From the NCBI GenBank assembly GCA_029582165.1, contig CM055892.1, positions 2,141,347 through 2,205,346 on the forward strand: a stretch of 64,000 nucleotides of DNA. The letters run 5' to 3'. Position 1 is the first letter of the stretch; each line of letters opens with the position of its first letter. A program made the position numbers and the translations under genes. The stretch comes from Portulaca oleracea (lineage: Eukaryota; Streptophyta; Magnoliopsida; Caryophyllales; Portulacaceae). Of the stretch, positions 61,827 through 64,000 are shown one piece after another. The notes under the pieces were generated by a model that was given only the letters and a program-made list of their open reading frames with translations, was not told the origin of the DNA and did not search any database.

Positions 61827-61838
61827 GCTCTGATACCA
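61827..61838 (-). other. Element A primer binding site
   Basis: Minus strand TGGTATCAGAGC, initiator tRNA-Met type, four bases inside the 5' LTR boundary. Same primer as element B. Confidence 0.9.
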
Positions 61839-61842
61839 AAGC

Positions 61843-63085
61843 TGATGTATGTGCAGACCAAAGTGGATCAGAGTGCACTGGTTTAGACAAACACCAAGGG
61901 CCTTACTGACCTGGTTTTGCTCACCTAAGCTTTTCCTAGGGATGAAAAAGCATCAAGGAACGAAAAACAAATAAAAAAGGATAAAAAACCTGTGGATTCA
62001 ACTGCTACAGACCACACCATAGCAGAACACACAGAGGCAAAACTCAACCTATGATCTGGATATAGGCCACACCACCAAAACACAAACTAAACCCTACTTA
62101 ACACTTGCTAAGCTTGCCAAAGCTTAGTGACAGATAAGTAGAACAATGGAGAGTTTTTAGAACACTCACAAACACACAGGAGCAAGCTCGACTAATTTCT
62201 CAAATAATCACTCATAATTGAATTCAATTACAATAGGAGTTTGCTTATATTGCTACTTTCAGCAAGTAGCTGGCTGTGACCGAGTGATTAAGGCTTTCCT
62301 AAGCATTAGGAAACCTCTAATCTATGTCTAAGCTAACTTAAGATACATAAGTGAGCTGCTTAAGACTAATATAATACATTATTACAGCTAATTACATCAA
62401 GAAAACAGTAAAATAAAATGGAAAAAGGGTTGGCTAGTTCTGGAGCTGCCAGCAGCTGCTTCCTTCATGTATTAGTCATAATTCGACTTTCCCTTGCTGC
62501 TAATTATAGCTGATTATATTAACTAACAAAGGAACTCGATCATTAAAGAGGGAAAATGACCAAATGACCTTGTCTTTGCTGGAAATGCAAAAACTGTCCA
62601 GCTGCTTGATGTAGCTAGTATTCCCTGAGCTAAACATGCTGTAGAAAATTCCCAAGGACATCAGTCACCTGCACTCCTCGACCAAAGGCCATTAATGACC
62701 CAAGGAATATATGGAACCCACCAAATTTCATTGCCTTGCTCTGCTGCAGCTTGTAATAGACCTTGAGATAACCCGAACCCTGATTTCATAGGTTGGGGTT
62801 CTGCCAAGGTCCAATTGCACCAATTGGACTTAGGTTTTAAGGCCAAGGCTACCTCCTGCACAAGATCCTGGGGTGATCAACTTGCTACCCTTTAATGCTT
62901 CAAAATTCCCCTAGGACCTTTTTCTTGTTACTGAACTAGGCTTGCTGTAGGAGAGACTTAATCCCTCCTGAATTCCCAGCTAAGTCCCAATGTGTGAAGG
63001 ACCTGCTGAGGACCTCAGGACAGAAAGTCCTCTCCTCCTTTCTTGCTGGATAAACTAAATTGCTGTTGTTGATGGACCTCCATCA
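61843..63085 (-). mobile_element. Element A 5' LTR (1243 bp)
   Basis: Minus strand TGATGGAGGTCC...CATACATCA. Longer than its partner by about 66 bp. A weak TATA-like ATATAAGC lies on the minus strand near 62243-62250. Confidence 0.9.
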
Positions 63086-63090
63086 CTACC
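63086..63090. repeat. Target-site duplication of element A, right copy
   Basis: ctacc, matched by 48391-48395. Confidence 0.85.
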
Positions 63091-63387
63091 GTTCTTTGTA
63101 ATGGCTTGAAGGAAGCCCTGGCTATGGGTCTCAAGAATATCATAGTTGAAGGTGATAACAAAATCGTCATTGATGCGGTTAACGATGATTGTGAGATACC
63201 CTGGTCTATCCTGCAGCTTGTGAGAGACATTAAAACCTTTCTTTGTATGTGCGATTACTGTAGAATAAGCCATATTTTTAGGGAAGCCAATATGGCTGCT
63301 GATTGGCTCGTAAAAGCCGGAGTTAGTATCTCTGATTATATGTATTGGGATCCCTCTGAGTCCTATGACTTCCTTTGTATCATTTAA
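63091..63387 (+). pseudogene. LINE ORF2, RNase H domain, C-terminal part
   Basis: Continues in frame from 48395 when element A is removed: LKEALAMGLKNIIVEGDNKIVIDAV, with the third catalytic Asp in EGDNK, then ISHIFREANMAADWLVKAG, with the last Asp-containing motif, ending at TAA 63385-63387. All four acidic positions of the RNase H (D, E, D, D) are recognisable across the two parts, so this domain is better kept than the polymerase. Confidence 0.88.
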
Positions 63388-63446
63388 TGGGGTAGAGTAG
63401 GCCGAACTCTTGAAAGAAGAGTGGCCTAACCATATTTCTTACTGGT
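63388..63446 (+). other. LINE 3'UTR
   Basis: Short 59-base tail between the ORF2 stop and the poly(A); contains the hairpin at 63398-63428. Confidence 0.75.
63398..63428 (+). promoter_or_regulatory. Stem-loop in LINE 3'UTR
   Basis: TAGGCC (63398-63403) pairs with GGCCTA (63423-63428), and ACTCTT (63406-63411) pairs with AAGAGT (63417-63422). A GA bulge and a 5-base GAAAG loop complete it. It lies 18 bases before the poly(A). Plant L1 elements are known to keep 3' stem-loops recognised by their reverse transcriptase; that role here is inferred. Confidence 0.75.
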
Positions 63447-63455
63447 AAAAAAAAA
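63447..63455 (+). other. LINE poly(A) tract
   Basis: Nine A residues between the LINE 3'UTR and the 15-bp duplication. Confidence 0.8.
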
Positions 63456-63470
63456 CAATGTGGTATGCTT
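63456..63470 (+). repeat. LINE target-site duplication, 3' copy
   Basis: caatgtggtatgctt, identical to 8554-8568 and 43052-43066. Confidence 0.78.
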
Positions 63471-64000
63471 CTACAGGTTCAGTTAGAGGAGTTTGGCGGA
63501 GAGATGTGGATTATTCATCTTTTTTGTGACCGATGAGGTATTTGATAGTTTAAATGATGTACGTGGATGGGCCGATGAAATAGCCCGTGGCATCGGATTT
63601 AACTTTGTATGGACTACATACAAGCAAAAAGATGATGATAGTCCGCTCAGGATGCATCTGAAGTGTTGGAGGTATGGTGGTCACCGGGGTAAACTCAATG
63701 ATCTTGATGAAGCAATTCATCGAGTTACGTCGATGAAGGCTGCCACTACAAATTTGTCATTGTTGCGTTGATTCGTAATGGTACGGATGGCGAGTGCGTG
63801 TTTGTGAAGGAGAACGGGGGACGCACAATCATAAGTTCATCGTGTACGGGGAAGGACATCGTCACGGATAACCCTTGACTTCTGATATAAAAGACCATGT
63901 AAAGGAAATGATTAACACAGGGTGTACACCAGCCACGATACACACATCCCTTAAGGTGAAATTTCCGGCTTGTAATGCCAACGTCAGGTAAATATACAAC
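63471..64000 (+). pseudogene. MULE/FAR1-like transposase N-terminal fragment
   Basis: Readable blocks: VFDSLNDVRGWADEIARGIGF and LKCWRYGGHRGK (to about 63680), then in another frame CHYKFVIVALIRNGTDGE and VKENGG (63738-63812), then in the third frame HNHKFIVYGEGHRHG and LTSDIKDHVKEMINTG (63815-63960). This order, with Cys/Cys and a His-Asn-His pair, fits the FAR1/WRKY-GCM1 zinc domain of Mutator-like transposases and FAR1-related proteins. Two frameshifts and a stop near 63868 make it a pseudogene. The CTACAG directly after the LINE duplication could be an old splice acceptor. The gene would continue past the window. Confidence 0.65.

Larger units (their letters stand above)
48396..63085 (-). 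mobile_element. Ty3 LTR retrotransposon A (old, host of B and C)
   Basis: Complete but decayed element in minus orientation: 5' LTR on the right (61843-63085), PBS, gag, protease, RT, RNase H, integrase, PPT, 3' LTR on the left (48396-49571), with 5-bp TSD ctacc. The coding region is cut by element B (in the RT start) and by insertion C (in the protease). Gene order PR-RT-RH-IN identifies Ty3/gypsy. Gag and integrase wording resembles CRM-type chromoviruses, and no classical chromodomain was seen. In the first 310 bp of the LTRs I count about 23 differences, so it is clearly older than B. Confidence 0.92.

Overview
The window looks like repeat-dense nuclear DNA of a flowering plant, probably a eudicot. 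I see no intact host gene, rRNA, tRNA or bacterial feature. Nearly everything is transposable-element DNA, simple repeats, or a tandem array built from a transposable element. The plant call rests on an L1-type LINE with a C-terminal RNase H, Ty3 elements primed by initiator tRNA-Met, a Tat/Ogre-like LTR, and a FAR1/MULE-type transposase fragment.

Layout. (1) 1-3628: part of a Tat/Ogre-like Ty3 element on the minus strand (gag start, leader, PBS, a 2.09 kb LTR and a polypurine tract on its far side), rich in an ATCCGCGAGGAT-like motif. (2) 3660-7390: simple repeats, two foldback (MITE-like) elements, a possible hAT-type end, and a GC-rich GCGGCA cluster, with no gene. (3) 7390-8360: a long degenerate ATT minisatellite. 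(4) 8361-44622: 20 head-to-tail copies of a unit of about 1.81 kb. (5) 44951-48395 and 63091-63446: a decayed L1 LINE ORF2 and 3' end, cut in its RNase H domain by a nest of LTR retrotransposons. (6) 63471-64000: a MULE/FAR1-like transposase fragment flanking the LINE.

The main result is the origin of the array. The LINE poly(A) tract (63447-63455) is followed directly by a 15-bp sequence, caatgtggtatgctt. The same 15 bp occur about 193 bp into unit 1 (8554-8568) and into the last unit (43052-43066). Read as the target-site duplication of the LINE, this means each unit holds about 193 bp of pre-insertion ATT-rich flank plus about 1.6 kb of LINE 5' sequence. The last unit runs on into LINE ORF2. 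Measured from that last TSD copy to the poly(A), with nested insertions removed, the LINE is about 5.7 kb, a normal plant L1 length. The array is therefore best explained as about 20-fold amplification of the 5' insertion junction of a LINE. Outer units (1-3, 19-20) keep older variants and inner units (4-18) are homogenised.

Nesting order, youngest last: MULE-like sequence, then the LINE, then Ty3 element A (48396-63085, TSD ctacc) inside the LINE RNase H. Inside A lie Ty3 element B (51922-58349, TSD tctgt) in the reverse transcriptase and a 1425-bp LTR-like insertion C (59104-60528, TSD tacta) in the protease. B has equal 867-bp LTRs with about 12 differences and one 1483-codon gag-pol frame broken only by three stop codons. 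A is older and heavily decayed. None of the elements looks autonomous as written.
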